Source: Terriglobia bacterium
GTDB taxonomy: Bacteria > Acidobacteriota > Terriglobia > Bryobacterales > Bryobacteraceae
Assembly (NCBI GenBank): GCA_020073345.1
Contig: JAIQFI010000001.1
Coordinates: forward strand, 279,111 to 343,110
Reading direction: 5' to 3'
Length of the DNA: 64,000 nucleotides
Shown one piece after another: positions 18,658 through 27,682 of the stretch. The notes under the pieces were generated by a model. It saw only the letters and a list, made by a program, of their open reading frames with translations. It made no database searches and was not told the origin of the DNA. Both the position numbers and the translations under genes were made by a program. Numbering within the stretch: position 1 is the first letter of the stretch; each line of letters starts with the position of its first letter.

Positions 18658-21129
18658 ATGAGTCCCATGAGGGTGCTTAAACATGTCTTCAGACGGTTCG
18701 GGCTGGCCCCGACGTTTACCGCCATCGCTCTGGTGACGCTGGCGCTCGGTATCGGCGCCAATACGGCTATCTTCAGCGTCATCAACGGGGTGCTGATCAA
18801 GCCCTTACCGTTTCCACGAGCCCAGGATTTAGTGGCGGTTGGGCACCTGGCGCCTGGAATCCCGTCCATCGGAGGAACCCTGAACTGCTCGCCCACGATG
18901 TACTTCACCTATCGCGAGGAGAACCAGACCTTTCAGGACTTTGGGCTCTGGTCGAATGGCGGAGGGACGATCACGGGCGTGGGTGATCCGGAAGCGCTAC
19001 GGGCCATCGTGGTCACCGACGGCGTGCTGGAAGCCTTGGGCGTGCAACCGGCCGTCGGACGTTGGTTCTCCCGCGCCGACGACACTCCCGGAGCGCCCGA
19101 TACCATGATGCTGATGTATGGGTATTGGCAGCGACGCTTCGGAGGAGATAAGTCCGTGGTCGGACGCGCCTTCAATCTCGATTCGAAGCCGCGCACCGTA
19201 ATCGGGATCATGCCGCAGGACTTCCAGTTCCTGAACAACACCGCCGAGCTGATCTTGCCGCAGCAATTCGACCGCAACAAGGTCTTTCTAGGTCAGTTCG
19301 GCTTCCAGGGCATCGCACGACTGAAACCCGGAGTGACGCTGCAGCAGGCCAATACCGACGTCGGGCGCATGCTGGGCATGTGGCTAAAAGCGTGGCCCAC
19401 GCCGCCCGGATTCGATCGGGCCCTGTTTGAGAATGCGCGCCTTGGTCCTGATCTCAAGCCACTGAAGCAGCAAGTGGTAGGCGATATCGGGACAGTGCTG
19501 TGGGTGCTGATGGGAACCATCGGACTGGTGCTGTTGATCGCCTGCGCGAACGTCGCGAATCTGTTGCTGGTGCGCGCCGAAGGCCGCCAGCAGGAACTGG
19601 CGATCCGGGCAGCTCTCGGCGCAGGCTGGGGAAGAATCGCGCGCGAAATGCTGATCGAGAGCCTGACCCTTGGAATCATGGGCGGCTTGCTGGGCTTGGG
19701 GCTGGCGTACGCTGCCGTCCGGATCCTGGTCGCCAAAGGACCCGCGACACTGCCGCGTCTGACCGAGATTGCGATCGATCCGCTGGTATTGGCATTCACC
19801 CTGTCGGTGTCGATGTTCGCTGGCCTGCTGTTCGGCTTGATTCCGGTGCTGAAATACGCGGGACCACACTTGGCCACCGCCTTGCGCGCCGGCGGTCGCA
19901 CGTTGAGCCAGAGCCGCGAGCGGCATCGCGCCCGCAACACGCTCGTGGTGGTACAGGTGGCGTTGGCGCTGGTCCTGCTGATCGGTTCCGGCCTGATGAT
20001 TCGGACGTTTCAGGCTCTCCGGAACGTTCAGCCCGGATTCACGCATCCCGAAGAACTGCAGCTGCTGCGCATTTTGGTTTCCGAAGGGCAGGTGAAAGAG
20101 CCGGAACAGGTGATGCGCATGCAGAACGCGATGCTGGATAAGCTGGCGGCGATTCCGGGAGTGACATCGGTCGCCTTGGCAGGCGACGCTCCGCTCGAAG
20201 GATTCTCCAACAATGATGTCCTGTTTGCTGAAGATAAGACTTACGCCGTCGGGCAGATCCCGCCCGTCCGCCGCTATCGGTCTGTCACGCCGGGATTCTT
20301 CAAGACCACCGGCACGCCCCTGATCGCAGGGCGCGATTTCACGTGGACCGACCTCTACGACCGGCGTCGCGTAGCGATGGTTTCTGAGAATCTGGCACGC
20401 GAAATGTGGGGCGACCCGAGCGCGGCTCTGGGGAAACGGATTCGGGAAGGCGCGGCCGATCCATGGAGCGAGATTGTCGGTGTAGTCGGCGACATTTACG
20501 ACGACGGCGCGCAGAAACAGCCGCCGGCTTTCGCGTACTGGCCTGCCCTGATGAACGGCCTCTACGGACCACAGGATCGCGTCATGCGCTTCGCCGTATT
20601 CATGATTCGCACCAGGCGTGCGACCACCGAAGGCTTTCTGACCGAGGCCCGGCAGGCGATCTGGTCGGTCAACTCCAGCTTGCCGGTTTTCGCTGTAAGG
20701 ACGCTGCAGGATCTCTACGACCAGTCCATGGCCCGGACATCCTTCACGCTGGTGCTGCTGGCCATCGCCGGCGCGATGGCGCTGGTGCTGGGCATCGTGG
20801 GGATTTACGGCGTGATCGCGTATGCCGTGACCCAGCGGACGCGAGAGATCGGCATCCGCATGGCGCTCGGCGCGCAGGCCGCGGGACTCCGCCAAATGTT
20901 CGTGCGCCAAGGGCTGCTGCTGGCCGGGATCGGCGCTGTTATTGGGATGGCCGCGGCCGCCGGACTGACGCGCTTGATGTCATCCCTGCTGTTCGGGGTC
21001 ACGGCTCTCGACCCGCTTACGTACGCAAGCGTCGCGGCGATTCTGATCGCGGCGGCGGTGCTGGCGAGTTACTTTCCCGCGCGGAGGGCCACCCGGGTCG
21101 ATCCTCTGGACGCGCTGCGCGCCGAGTAG
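18658..21129 (+). CDS. Acidobacteria-type duplicated orphan ABC permease (MacB/FtsX family)
   Basis: The 823-residue protein follows GAGG-TAA-ATG. It has two repeated halves, each a MacB-like periplasmic core plus FtsX permease helices: an N-terminal helix at about 20-45 ('TALVTLALGIGANTAIFSVINGVLIKPLPF'-like), a helical bundle at about 280-400 ('LVLLIACANVANLLLVRAEGRQQELAIRAALGA') and a C-terminal bundle at about 700-815 ('TREIGIRMALGAQAAGLRQMF'). No ATPase gene is adjacent, as is typical for the orphan permeases multiplied in Acidobacteria. Substrates are probably lipoproteins, peptides or drugs, but none is indicated here. Confidence 0.9.
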   Translation: MSPMRVLKHVFRRFGLAPTFTAIALVTLALGIGANTAIFSVINGVLIKPLPFPRAQDLVAVGHLAPGIPSIGGTLNCSPTMYFTYREENQTFQDFGLWSNGGGTITGVGDPEALRAIVVTDGVLEALGVQPAVGRWFSRADDTPGAPDTMMLMYGYWQRRFGGDKSVVGRAFNLDSKPRTVIGIMPQDFQFLNNTAELILPQQFDRNKVFLGQFGFQGIARLKPGVTLQQANTDVGRMLGMWLKAWPTPPGFDRALFENARLGPDLKPLKQQVVGDIGTVLWVLMGTIGLVLLIACANVANLLLVRAEGRQQELAIRAALGAGWGRIAREMLIESLTLGIMGGLLGLGLAYAAVRILVAKGPATLPRLTEIAIDPLVLAFTLSVSMFAGLLFGLIPVLKYAGPHLATALRAGGRTLSQSRERHRARNTLVVVQVALALVLLIGSGLMIRTFQALRNVQPGFTHPEELQLLRILVSEGQVKEPEQVMRMQNAMLDKLAAIPGVTSVALAGDAPLEGFSNNDVLFAEDKTYAVGQIPPVRRYRSVTPGFFKTTGTPLIAGRDFTWTDLYDRRRVAMVSENLAREMWGDPSAALGKRIREGAADPWSEIVGVVGDIYDDGAQKQPPAFAYWPALMNGLYGPQDRVMRFAVFMIRTRRATTEGFLTEARQAIWSVNSSLPVFAVRTLQDLYDQSMARTSFTLVLLAIAGAMALVLGIVGIYGVIAYAVTQRTREIGIRMALGAQAAGLRQMFVRQGLLLAGIGAVIGMAAAAGLTRLMSSLLFGVTALDPLTYASVAAILIAAAVLASYFPARRATRVDPLDALRAE

Positions 21130-21143
21130 GGCCGGGTAAAAAG

Positions 21144-21222
21144 GGACAGGCTACTCTGTCCACTCCCCCGATTGTGCGTCAAAACCGGAGTAATTCGGGA
21201 GGGGACAGAGCTGCCTGTCCCC
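21144..21222. repeat. Pair of inverted REP-like hairpins
   Basis: Unit 1 at 21144-21161 is GGACAG-GCTACT-CTGTCC. Unit 2 at 21201-21222 is GGGGACAG-AGCTGC-CTGTCCCC. The reverse complement of unit 2 matches unit 1 except for two loop bases, so the two copies face each other about 40 nt apart, between the convergent permease and kinase genes. This is the arrangement of paired REP/BIME-type elements. Confidence 0.7.
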
Positions 21223-21243
21223 TTTCTTACGAGCAGAATAGGT

Positions 21244-21258
21244 CCGGGCTCAGCCCGG
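21244..21258. terminator. Short GC hairpin between convergent genes
   Basis: CCGGGCT-C-AGCCCGG forms a perfect 7-bp stem, 3 nt beyond the kinase stop codon. There is no clear T-tract, so it may act as a transcription barrier or an RNA 3'-end stabiliser rather than a classical terminator. Confidence 0.4.
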
Positions 21259-21261
21259 CCG

Positions 21262-23880
21262 CTACTTCGTCACCGACTTCTGCCAGTTGGTGATCACGTT
21301 GACGGTAGGCTCGCCCGTTTCCCCCAGCACGTTCACCAGAAACCGCCGCCGGTCCGGATGAGGGCTGTAAGAGAAAGTATTACCCTGCGGAACGTAGGGA
21401 AGCACGCGGGCGTCAAACAGCTTTTGGGGTGACCCGATCCGCAAACCGCCGCGACCATCGGCATCCACCGTCGCAGCCATCAACGTCGTTCGCCCCGCAA
21501 GACCGGCGTTGCTGAAATACAATTCCTTGCCGTCCGAGCGCCAGCGCGGCTCGCGGCCTGCGTCCGCGGAAACCTTCCACACTTGCGAGCCGGACGGGAA
21601 CGGGCGGACATACACCTCGCCTTTTCCCGACTCGTCCGAATAGTAGGCGAGCCACTTCCCGTCCGGTGAAAGCTGGCCCTGACTCTCGACCGCGTCGGTG
21701 CCCAACAGCTTCACCGCCGCTTTCTCATCCAGTTTTCCGGATTCCACGGGAGCGTACCAAATGTCCGCCCGCGTTTTCGGATTGTTCTCGGTATAAATCA
21801 CGAATCGCCCGTCGCGGGACCAGTCCGACCGCGTTCTGGCCGGGGCCGCGAGATCGATCTTCTGCACGATTTGCAGCTGGCCCCCCTTCAGGTCTTTCTG
21901 ATAGATGCTGAGCCCCTCCGGCCCTGTCATACTAAACCAGACCAGACTGCTGTCTGGCGCCCACAAGGCGGCGCCACCACCTTGCGATGCGGGAGGCGTC
22001 AAACGGCTCTCCGATTCGCGCACCAAATCATGCAGCCACACGGCCATGGAGCCACCCTCGTCCCGGCGCCTGGTCGCTACGGTATTCCCATCCGGCGAAA
22101 GTACCACTCCTTGTTGCTCCGACTGCGGACCCACTTTGCCCAATTCCTTGCCGGTCCGGTCAAACCACGTAAGCTGGGCCTCGCGGGAACGTCCGGCCAG
22201 ATATACCAGCGTCCCATCCGCGGCAGCCGAAGCTGCCACTTGTGGAGGACTCGACGAGTAGGACGCCCCAGTGACCACAGAGATTGGATCGCCCACCGGC
22301 TGAAGGCTCCCTTCATCGAACGGTTGCGCCATGAGGGCGTTCTCTCGCAGAAACAGCACGTGCGCTCGCCCCCCCGCGCTTGCCGGCGGCGTATAGACCA
22401 CGCTGGAAATGTCCGACAGAATTCTGCGGCCAGTGGGTTCGCCCAGCGTAGCTAAGTAAACGCCCTGAATAGCCTGATCACCGACCGTCTTTACGTAGAA
22501 AAAATGACTCCCATCCGGCATAAACGTGGGCTTCGAGGCGCGGTTGTTGGGATCGTCCTTGCCGACAACCATGCACTGCCCACCCTTGTTGGCATCCACG
22601 CGCCGGAGGTGCCCGTTCTCACTCCCGAAAAGAATGACTCCGTCGCGATTCCAGGTGCCTCCGCTCCCCAGCCCCGTCTCCCCGCACAGTACCTGTGCAG
22701 GCCCGCCCGCCGCCGGAATCACCTTGAGCTTGGACTCGGCAAAAAATCCGATAAAGCGGCTATCCGGAGACCAGAACGGCATCCGGGCGAAGCTCGTACC
22801 TGGCAGCGGCTGGAGTTCCCCGGAATCGAGCGTCCGAAGATAGAGCTGGGCAGTCCCTTCACGATTCAATAACAGCAGCACGCGCCGCCCGTCCGGGGAC
22901 AGCTCCAGGAAACCGGCCGAACTGTTTTCCGGCAATGGAATCGACAGTCTCAGGGACCGTTCCGCCGCGGGCGCTTCGCGGAAATGCACGAATCCAAGTC
23001 TCGCCGCCAGCAGCACCGCAACGCCCGCCACCACCCAGGCAACTCCGCCGACCAGCCCCGACGGTGACGGCGGGGGCTCTGCGGCATCCAACACGAGCCG
23101 CATATCCCCGATCGCTTGCAACCGCTTCTTCGGATCTTTCCGCAAGCATTCTTCGAGCAGTCTCCGAACGCGCTGCGGGACCGCGCTTAAGTCCGGGTGC
23201 TCCTTCACCACGCTCGCCAGGGTGTCCGTGAGGTCTTCACCCTTGAACAGCCGCTGGCCGGTGATCAGTTCATACAGGACCACGCCGAAAGCCCAGATAT
23301 CGGCACGAGCATCCACGCGTTTTCCCCGGGCTTGCTCGGGAGCCATATAAGCGGCTGTACCCAGGATCACCCCCGCCTGCGTCGCGGCCATGCTCAGCGT
23401 GGGCGATTGGGTAGCGCCTGCCTCCAGGCCGGCCGACGTGGACGTCGGCCCTACTTTTGCCAGGCCGAAATCCAGCACCTTGACCGTTCCATCCGGCTTG
23501 ATCTTGATGTTGGCGGGCTTGAGATCCCGATGGACGACACCTTTTTCGTGCGCTTCGCCCAGCGCCTCCGCGATCTGCCGCGCGATTCCCATCGCCTCGT
23601 CTATGGGCATGGGACCGGTCGGGGACTCGCCATCGATCAACTCCATGACCAGGTAATTCGGGCCGACGTCGTAGATCGCGCAAATATTGGGATGATTTAG
23701 CGCCGCGACGGCGTGCGCCTCGCGCTCGAATCGTTCACTGAACCGCTCGGCGGAAACTTTGATGGCAACATCTCGCCGCAGGCGAGGGTCATGCGCCCGA
23801 TACACCTCGCCCATCCCGCCCTTGCCGATCAGCGCGATGATCTCGTACGGCCCGAGCTTGTCACCCGCCGTGAGTGCCAT
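21262..23880 (-). CDS. Transmembrane Ser/Thr protein kinase with PD40/TolB-like propeller
   Basis: The 872-residue protein has an N-terminal Hanks-type kinase (about 10-275): glycine loop 'GKGGMGEVYRA', Lys in 'DVAIKV', catalytic loop 'HRDLKPANIK', 'DFGLAKVG' and 'GTAAYMAPEQARGK'. All catalytic residues are present. One transmembrane helix (about 280-300, 'VAWVVAGVAVLLAARLGF') is followed by about 550 residues of PD40 propeller repeats ('ELSPDGRRVLLL', 'WSPDSRFIGFF', 'LSPDGKWLAYYSDESGKGEVYV'). It probably transmits an extracytoplasmic signal sensed by the propeller. The activation segment encodes VGPTSTSAGLEAGA from a palindromic sequence resembling an intergenic repeat (see 23411-23454). Confidence 0.93.
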   Translation of the reverse strand: MALTAGDKLGPYEIIALIGKGGMGEVYRAHDPRLRRDVAIKVSAERFSERFEREAHAVAALNHPNICAIYDVGPNYLVMELIDGESPTGPMPIDEAMGIARQIAEALGEAHEKGVVHRDLKPANIKIKPDGTVKVLDFGLAKVGPTSTSAGLEAGATQSPTLSMAATQAGVILGTAAYMAPEQARGKRVDARADIWAFGVVLYELITGQRLFKGEDLTDTLASVVKEHPDLSAVPQRVRRLLEECLRKDPKKRLQAIGDMRLVLDAAEPPPSPSGLVGGVAWVVAGVAVLLAARLGFVHFREAPAAERSLRLSIPLPENSSAGFLELSPDGRRVLLLLNREGTAQLYLRTLDSGELQPLPGTSFARMPFWSPDSRFIGFFAESKLKVIPAAGGPAQVLCGETGLGSGGTWNRDGVILFGSENGHLRRVDANKGGQCMVVGKDDPNNRASKPTFMPDGSHFFYVKTVGDQAIQGVYLATLGEPTGRRILSDISSVVYTPPASAGGRAHVLFLRENALMAQPFDEGSLQPVGDPISVVTGASYSSSPPQVAASAAADGTLVYLAGRSREAQLTWFDRTGKELGKVGPQSEQQGVVLSPDGNTVATRRRDEGGSMAVWLHDLVRESESRLTPPASQGGGAALWAPDSSLVWFSMTGPEGLSIYQKDLKGGQLQIVQKIDLAAPARTRSDWSRDGRFVIYTENNPKTRADIWYAPVESGKLDEKAAVKLLGTDAVESQGQLSPDGKWLAYYSDESGKGEVYVRPFPSGSQVWKVSADAGREPRWRSDGKELYFSNAGLAGRTTLMAATVDADGRGGLRIGSPQKLFDARVLPYVPQGNTFSYSPHPDRRRFLVNVLGETGEPTVNVITNWQKSVTK
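23411..23454 (-). repeat. REP-like double hairpin embedded in kinase coding sequence
   Basis: GGCCGACGT-GG-ACGTCGGCC (23431-23450) is a perfect 9-bp stem. Beside it GCCTG-CCTC-CAGGC (23416-23429) forms a second one. Read on the minus strand, the order TAGGGCCGAC, GTCGGCCG, CTGGAG is the same as in the intergenic repeat at 33991-34030. It encodes part of the loop between DFG and APE. Confidence 0.55.
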
Positions 23881-23959
23881 GGAGTCCCAACAATTCTATC
23901 CCAGGCGATGGCCGGGTTTCGCGGGAGACGGATTTGGGGGTAAGCTAACAGGAAACACC

Positions 23960-24523
23960 ATGAACAAACTCATCCTGTCGCTTCTCGTACTGACTGCCTC
24001 CGCTTTTGCCCAACAGCCTGCCCCCGATCCGGCCAATCCGCTGTCCTCGTGGCTGCGCGGCGCCTACATGGGGAATCGCAACAACATCGTGCGAACCGCG
24101 GAGAAAATGCCGGAAGAGAATTACGGGATGCGTCCCGGCGCCCAGCCGGAAGTGCGTACCTTCGGCCAGCAGGTATCGCACGTAGCCTTCTACAACTTTC
24201 TGTGGTGCTCGCAGGCCAAGGGTGAAAAGAATCCCAACCCGGGCAACCTCGATAAGCTGACCTCCAAGGCCGAGATCATGAAGGTGCTGAACGACGCGTT
24301 CACCTACTGCGACAGCGCCTACGCCGCGCTGACCGACGCTTCCGGCGCCGAGGTAATCGACATCACCCAGGAAAACGGCCGCCAGACGCGCAATCTGCTC
24401 ATGGGGCTGTTGACCCTGAATTACGGCCACAACAACGAGATTTACGGAAGCATGGTCGTGTATCTGCGGATGAAAAACCTGACCCCGCCCGCTTCCGAGC
24501 CTCGCACGCAGCAGAAGAAGTAG
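23960..24523 (+). CDS. Exported DinB-like (DinB_2/YfiT fold) protein
   Basis: The ATG at 23960 follows AGGAA and exposes a signal peptide (MNKLILSLLVLTASAFA). The 187-residue mature protein is helical with DinB-like landmarks: 'NNIVRTAEKMPEENYGMRPGAQPEVRTFGQQVSHVAFYNFLWC' and the late 'LLTLNYGHNNEIYGSMVVYLRMKNLTPP'. The fold normally coordinates a metal through three histidines; H residues occur in VSHVAF and YGHNNE. Most DinB proteins are cytosolic thiol-dependent enzymes, so the exported form is an acidobacterial variant of unknown function. A second one lies at 34125. Confidence 0.8.
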   Translation: MNKLILSLLVLTASAFAQQPAPDPANPLSSWLRGAYMGNRNNIVRTAEKMPEENYGMRPGAQPEVRTFGQQVSHVAFYNFLWCSQAKGEKNPNPGNLDKLTSKAEIMKVLNDAFTYCDSAYAALTDASGAEVIDITQENGRQTRNLLMGLLTLNYGHNNEIYGSMVVYLRMKNLTPPASEPRTQQKK

Positions 24524-24602
24524 CTACGGGCTCGGTGCCTTCACCCCGGCCTCCATTTGCGATATCATTTGGCAGGTACTTAGCTAGACCACGGAGGTTT
24601 CC

Positions 24603-25637
24603 ATGAGAAATCGATGTCTCGCTTCCATTGGCGCCGCAGCCATAACCGCGATATTGGCGCTAGGGCCCACGCCTGTCGCCGGCCAGGCTCCTTCCCAGCC
24701 GAAAGCGGCGGCGAAGGCAGGGAAAACTTGGACGGCTCCACGCACCCTGGACGGCCACCCGGATCTGCAAGGTTTTTGGACCAACTCCACGCTGACGCCC
24801 TTGGAGCGACCCAAGGCTCTCGGATCGAAGGAGTTCTACACCGACGAGGAAGTCGCCGCGGCGCAAAAAAAGGACCGCGACCGCCTGGCTCTGGATCTTT
24901 CTGAAGGTCTCCCGGCCGAAAAAGGCACCGCGGCCGATGTGCACTACGATTTCGCCCAGTTTGGTTTGGACAAGGCCCAGTCCAACCTTGTATGGGATAG
25001 GCGAACTTCGCTCATCATCGGACCAACGGGCACCATTCCTGCGCTGTTGCCGGAAGCCCGGAAAAGAGCCGCCGACATCGCCGCCAAGAACCGGGGTCAT
25101 GAATTCGACGGCCCCGAAAATCGGCCGCTGAGCGCGCGCTGCATCATTCTGGGCTATGACGCCGTGCCCATGCTTCCCCAGGGCTATAACAACAATTTGC
25201 AGATCATACAGGGCCAGGGATACGTGGCGATTCTGCATGAGATGAACCACTCCGTTCGGATCATCCCGACGGACGGGCAACCGCACGCGCCCCAAGGCAT
25301 CCCCCAGTTGCGAGGTGACTCGAAAGGTCACTGGGAGGGCGATACCTTAGTCGTGGACGTGACCAACTTCACCGACTACAATCCCTTCCGCGGATCCGGC
25401 AACAAGTTGCACGTAGTGGAACGCTACACGCGGGTGGCCGCAGACACGATTCTGTACCGGTTTACCGTGGAAGATCCCGCGACCTGGGACCAGCCCTGGA
25501 CCGCGGAGCTGGTCATGACAACCGGCCAGGGGCCGATCTACGAATTCGGCTGCCACGAGGGAAATTACGGACTTGCGAATACTCTGAACGGGGCCCGTGT
25601 CGCCGAGCAAGAAGCCGCCAGGAACGCCACTAAGTAA
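24603..25637 (+). CDS. Exported DGxPDLxGxW-family protein
   Basis: The 344-residue protein has a signal peptide (about 1-27), a Lys/Ala-rich stretch, then 'RTLDGHPDLQGFWTNSTLTPLERP' and a globular domain with 'ARCIILGYDAVPMLPQGYNNNLQIIQGQGYVAILHEMNHSVRIIPTDG' and 'GHWEGDTLVVDVTNFTDYNPF'. It ends with a beta-rich module ('LHVVERYTRVAADTILYRFTVEDPATW'). The DGxPDLxGxW opening and the GHWEGDTLVVD core are shared with the gene at 25990 and, for the opening, the partial gene at 63464. This is an expanded acidobacterial secreted family with no assigned activity that I know of. Confidence 0.82.
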   Translation: MRNRCLASIGAAAITAILALGPTPVAGQAPSQPKAAAKAGKTWTAPRTLDGHPDLQGFWTNSTLTPLERPKALGSKEFYTDEEVAAAQKKDRDRLALDLSEGLPAEKGTAADVHYDFAQFGLDKAQSNLVWDRRTSLIIGPTGTIPALLPEARKRAADIAAKNRGHEFDGPENRPLSARCIILGYDAVPMLPQGYNNNLQIIQGQGYVAILHEMNHSVRIIPTDGQPHAPQGIPQLRGDSKGHWEGDTLVVDVTNFTDYNPFRGSGNKLHVVERYTRVAADTILYRFTVEDPATWDQPWTAELVMTTGQGPIYEFGCHEGNYGLANTLNGARVAEQEAARNATK

Positions 25638-25674
25638 CGCCTAAGCGGACTGTGTAATGCGATAGGTTCAGATT

Positions 25675-25950
25675 TTGCCCTGCCTGCTCCTGATCGTTGT
25701 CTTGGGGTTTCCCCGCCTCGCGCTCGTCTTGATGTGGCTCTTCTCGACGTACATCCAGCGCGCGTTCCACGGTGGTCTGTTGTTCCCGCTCCTCGGCTTC
25801 ATCTTCCTGCCGCTCACTACGATCGTGTATGCGTGGGAAATCAACCGCGGTATGCCGACGGAGGGAATCAATCTTTTGTGGCTCCTGATCGCGGTGATTA
25901 TCGATCTCGGCGGACTGGGGGGCGGCGCCCGTCGCTCCAAACGTTCCTAG
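25675..25950 (+). CDS. Small inner-membrane protein
   Basis: A 91-residue frame opens with TTG at 25675. It predicts three hydrophobic helices ('CLLLIVVLGFPRLALVLMWLF', 'GGLLFPLLGFIFLPLTTIVYAW', 'LLWLLIAVIIDLGGLGGG') and a basic C-terminus (ARRSKRS), consistent with inside-positive topology. The start is weakly supported; the internal Met at residue 20 is an alternative. No family is assigned. It sits between two DGxPDLxGxW genes on the same strand. Confidence 0.6.
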   Translation: MPCLLLIVVLGFPRLALVLMWLFSTYIQRAFHGGLLFPLLGFIFLPLTTIVYAWEINRGMPTEGINLLWLLIAVIIDLGGLGGGARRSKRS

Positions 25951-25989
25951 CAGCGGCGTTACACTCTCAACAGGGGCGGATACGGTCTT

Positions 25990-27036
25990 ATGTCGAAGAA
26001 CCACACGGCGGCGCTCATAGCCTTCGCGTTCGCGCTGTCCACTAAAGCTCCCGCGCAATGGCTCGACTACCCGGCTCCCGGGATTCCGCGGACGCCTGAC
26101 GGCAAGCCGAATCTGGCCGCGTCCGCGCCTCGCACGCCCGACGGAAAGCCGGACCTGTCGGGCATCTGGAGAGGACCCGGTGCGGGAAGTTATGATCGCA
26201 ACGTCGCCAGAGACTTGAAGCCCAGCGACATTCAGCCCTGGGCCGAGGCGCTCTATCAGCAGCGCGTACGCGACATGGGAAAAGACGCCCCGCGCGCGAA
26301 TTGCCTGCCCGACCCCTTTCCCTATTACCATGCCGTCGACCTGGCCAGATTCGTCCAGACTCCGGGATTGATCGTCGTTCTGTATCAGGGCACCACCAAC
26401 AGCGTTCATCGAACCATCTTCACCGACGGCCGTCCGCTTCCCAAAGACCCCAATCCCGCGTGGATGGGCTACTCGGTTGGACATTGGGAGGGAGATACGC
26501 TGGTGGTCGATACCGCGGGTTTTAATGACCGAAGCTGGCTCGACATAGAAGGGCATCCTCACACGGAAGCCCTGCGCATTACCGAGCGCTTCCGGCGCCG
26601 GGATTTCGGACACATGGACCTGGAAATGACCATCGACGATCCAAAAACGTTTACCCGGCCGTTTTCGTTCCGGATGGACAAGACCCTGGACCCGGATACC
26701 GACCTTCTGGAAAGCATCTGCGAGAATGACCGCTCCGTCCCGCACATGCTAGGCGGCACGGAAATCACCAAATTGGCGCCGGAGATTCTCTCGAAATATG
26801 CGGGCACCTACGAGTATGCGCCTGGCCGCCCGGTGGTGGTCACCTTCGAAGGCGATCTCCTGTTCTTTCAGGAAGGCTCGAACCCGCTCAAGCTGCCGCT
26901 GGCGCCGAAATCGGAGACCGTCTTCGTCTCGCGCACCAACGGAGACTGGATCGAATTCAGCAGGGACGCCCAGAGCAGGGTCACGGCATTCACCTACCAC
27001 AGCGGAGGCCCTGATCGAAGGGCCGTCCGCAAGTAA
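25990..27036 (+). CDS. Exported DGxPDLxGxW-family protein (second copy)
   Basis: The 348-residue protein has a signal peptide (about 1-22, ending APAQW). Two consecutive motif copies follow ('RTPDGKPNLAAS' and 'RTPDGKPDLSGIWRGPG'), then 'GLIVVLYQGTTNSVHRTIFTDGRPLP' and the family core 'GHWEGDTLVVDTAGFNDRSWLD', closing with a lipocalin-like beta region ('YEYAPGRPVVVTFEGDLLFFQ'). It is a divergent paralogue of the gene at 24603. The activity is unknown. The signal peptide and motif order make the gene call firm. Confidence 0.82.
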   Translation: MSKNHTAALIAFAFALSTKAPAQWLDYPAPGIPRTPDGKPNLAASAPRTPDGKPDLSGIWRGPGAGSYDRNVARDLKPSDIQPWAEALYQQRVRDMGKDAPRANCLPDPFPYYHAVDLARFVQTPGLIVVLYQGTTNSVHRTIFTDGRPLPKDPNPAWMGYSVGHWEGDTLVVDTAGFNDRSWLDIEGHPHTEALRITERFRRRDFGHMDLEMTIDDPKTFTRPFSFRMDKTLDPDTDLLESICENDRSVPHMLGGTEITKLAPEILSKYAGTYEYAPGRPVVVTFEGDLLFFQEGSNPLKLPLAPKSETVFVSRTNGDWIEFSRDAQSRVTAFTYHSGGPDRRAVRK

Positions 27037-27108
27037 TACTTGGCTCAAGCGTGGGGCCAGGTCTTCAACCTGCGCGCCGATTTCTAATCGGCATGCTATA
27101 TCTGTCCT

Positions 27109-27666
<558 letters not shown>

Positions 27667-27682
27667 GCTGTAGCCTGTTACG

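Noticed and set aside
19384..20910. Long minus-strand open frame opposite the orphan permease
   Set aside because: Composition is Arg/Gln/His-rich, as expected from the reverse complement of a GC-rich membrane protein gene; no motif.
18658..21129. MacB with its own ATPase partner
   Set aside because: No ABC ATPase gene lies on either side; the neighbours are a PilZ gene and a kinase gene.
25630..26745. Minus-strand open frame opposite the second DGxPDLxGxW gene
   Set aside because: No signal peptide or motif; the plus-strand protein has both.
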